Assembly: GCA_036499165.1 (NCBI GenBank)
Contig: DASYEE010000049.1
Location: forward strand, 1-50,359
Reading direction: 5' to 3'
DNA length: 50,359 bases
Source of the DNA: Galbitalea sp036499165
GTDB lineage: Bacteria > Actinomycetota > Actinomycetes > Actinomycetales > Microbacteriaceae
The notes under the pieces are model-generated. The model had not been told where the DNA came from. It saw nothing but the letters and a program-made list of their open reading frames with translations, and made no database searches. The position numbers and the translations under genes are program-made. Positions 49,292 to 50,359 of the stretch are shown here, piece by piece. Position 1 is the first letter of the stretch. Every line of letters starts with the position of its first letter.

Positions 49292-49585
49292 GTGGCCGAA
49301 CTCGACCCGGTCATCCACGCGCAGGCGCGTCTTCGTATCACCGCATCCCTGGCAACGCTCGAGCCGGGCGAGAGTATTGCCTTCCCGCGGCTCCAGGAAC
49401 TGCTCGATATGACCCCCGGCAACCTCTCGACGCACCTGCGCAAGCTCGAGGATGCCGGCTATGTCGCGGTCGCCAAGGCCCACCAGGGGCGGCTGCCCGT
49501 CACCTACCTCGAACTGACGCGCGCGGGCCGCCGCGCGTTCGAGGACTACACCGACGCGCTGCGGGGATTGCTCGACCCGTCGTAG
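49292..49585 (+). CDS. Small winged-helix transcriptional regulator
   Basis: A 97-aa MarR/PadR-like DNA-binding protein made up almost entirely of one winged-helix domain. The helix-turn-helix is FPRLQELLDMTPGNLSTHLRKLEDAGYVAVAKAHQGR, with the wing VTYLELTRAGRRAFEDY after it. Small regulators of this type dimerise and often repress their own operon; the palindrome at 48540-48556 is a plausible site. GTG at 49292 is one base after the membrane protein stop. Confidence 0.85.
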   Translation: MAELDPVIHAQARLRITASLATLEPGESIAFPRLQELLDMTPGNLSTHLRKLEDAGYVAVAKAHQGRLPVTYLELTRAGRRAFEDYTDALRGLLDPS

Positions 49586-49708
49586 CGCGCGCTGCGACAG
49601 GCTCTCCTTCACAGTCGCACCCGCGCGAGGTTGTGCACTGGCATCGCGGCAGCGTTCCCGCCGACAGCCGCCGAGGGTCCATGCTGGCTGCAGCGGAGAG
49701 GAGATCGG

Positions 49709-50359
49709 ATGAGGGCAGGTGTTGTAGCGATCGCTGTCGTGCTGGCCGCGTGCCTGGTTTTCGCCCTCGCGGGGTGCACTGCACCGGTTGGCACTCCGTC
49801 GCAGTTCAGGCTGGTGCAATACCCCGAGGCGGGGTTCCGCGCTTTTTACGCCCAGACGGCGGCGGCAAAGAAGAGCATCGACATGGAGATGTACGAGCTG
49901 GCCGATCCGACGGAGATCGGCGGCCTCATCGCGGCCAGGCGTCGTGGCATCACGGTTCGCGTGCTGCTCGACTCGGCCTACGAGGTGAGGGAAGCGAACC
50001 AGCCCGCCTACTCGACGCTCACTCTGAGTGGTGTTGCGGTGCGCTGGGCTCCCGCTGGCACTATCTTCCACGCGAAGGTCACCACGTTCGATGGCTCGTC
50101 GAGTGATATCTCGACGGCGAACCTGACGCCCAGGTACTACTCGACGACGCGCGACGCGGAGATAGTCGATACCAACCCGGCACAGGTTGCGGCCATCGAG
50201 CAGACCTTCGATCACGACTGGGACGGGCAGTCGCCCGCGGGCGACGAGGTGAACACTCGCGGGCTCGTCTGGTCTCCAGACGCGGAGTCCACGATGGTCG
50301 ACCTCATCGAGTCGGCGAAGGTATCGGTGCGGTTCACCAGCGAGGAGCTCTCCGATCCC
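49709..50359 (+). CDS. Phospholipase D-like lipoprotein, 5' part only
   Basis: The frame is open from ATG at 49709 to the end of the window (217 codons seen). Signal peptide with lipobox ALAGC (Cys23) predicts an anchored extracytoplasmic protein. The first HKD motif is complete: His121, Lys123 and Asp128 in FHAKVTTFD, preceded by SIDMEMYELADPTEIGGLIAARRRGITVRVLLD. Family members hydrolyse phosphodiesters in lipids or nucleic acids, or act as cardiolipin synthases; the second HKD motif would lie beyond the window. A GGAGAGGAG ribosome site precedes the start. Confidence 0.85.
   Translation, partial: MRAGVVAIAVVLAACLVFALAGCTAPVGTPSQFRLVQYPEAGFRAFYAQTAAAKKSIDMEMYELADPTEIGGLIAARRRGITVRVLLDSAYEVREANQPAYSTLTLSGVAVRWAPAGTIFHAKVTTFDGSSSDISTANLTPRYYSTTRDAEIVDTNPAQVAAIEQTFDHDWDGQSPAGDEVNTRGLVWSPDAESTMVDLIESAKVSVRFTSEELSDP

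Noticed and set aside
1..50359. Prophage, transposon or CRISPR array
   Set aside because: No integrase, transposase, phage structural gene, cas gene or regularly spaced direct repeat was seen on either strand.

Overview
The window reads as chromosomal DNA of a high-GC actinobacterium, most likely a member of the Microbacteriaceae. The support is the strong G/C third-position bias, frequent GTG starts, several probable leaderless starts behind TATGAT-type -10 boxes, ABC sugar importers without their own ATPase, and a short palindromic intergenic repeat (ends GTGGTCTCGA and CTCGACCAGCG) that I associate with this family. No integrase, transposase, phage gene or CRISPR array was seen.

Layout. 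1-1504: class I ribonucleotide reductase, with the 3' end of nrdA, a 32-codon ORF carrying a CESC motif, and nrdB. 1512-3541: a GNAT acetyltransferase and a MocR regulator. 3557-13594: an organosulfur-type block, with a minus-strand operon metY - SfnG-like flavin monooxygenase - alpha/beta hydrolase, and divergent from it an NtaA/SnaA/DszA-type monooxygenase and a five-gene peptide/nickel-type ABC importer. 13875-16513: a polar amino acid ABC importer. 16555-22446: a tightly overlapped MarR regulator - fused double ABC exporter - isochorismatase-like operon, then a membrane protein. 22443-23708: DAHP synthase behind a leader peptide rich in aromatic codons, a probable attenuator. 23809-28575: alpha/beta hydrolase, FMN reductase, lipoprotein, second MetY and third flavin monooxygenase. 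28582-29360: a shortened EamA transporter whose reading frame ends inside a tRNA-Cys-like sequence.

29397-42287 is a glycoside-use locus: sugar-binding lipoprotein and two permeases, a lectin-like/beta-propeller protein, a LacI-type sensor without a DNA-binding domain, a ROK regulator, and an operon of VOC protein, aldo/keto reductase, tautomerase, GH1 beta-glucosidase and GH2 beta-mannosidase. A related 24-bp motif precedes three of its transcription units. 42308-48382 (minus strand) holds hrpA, a thiolase and a two-winged-helix regulator. 48595 to the end holds a membrane protein with a small winged-helix regulator and the start of a phospholipase D-like lipoprotein.

How the genes may work together (inference). 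The sulfur block would import organosulfur compounds, split C-S bonds with FMNH2-dependent monooxygenases fed by the FMN reductase, and fix the released sulfur onto O-acetylhomoserine with two MetY enzymes. The glycoside locus would import a beta-linked glucoside or mannoside, release the sugar inside the cell, and process an oxidised sugar or aglycone with the reductase, VOC protein and tautomerase.
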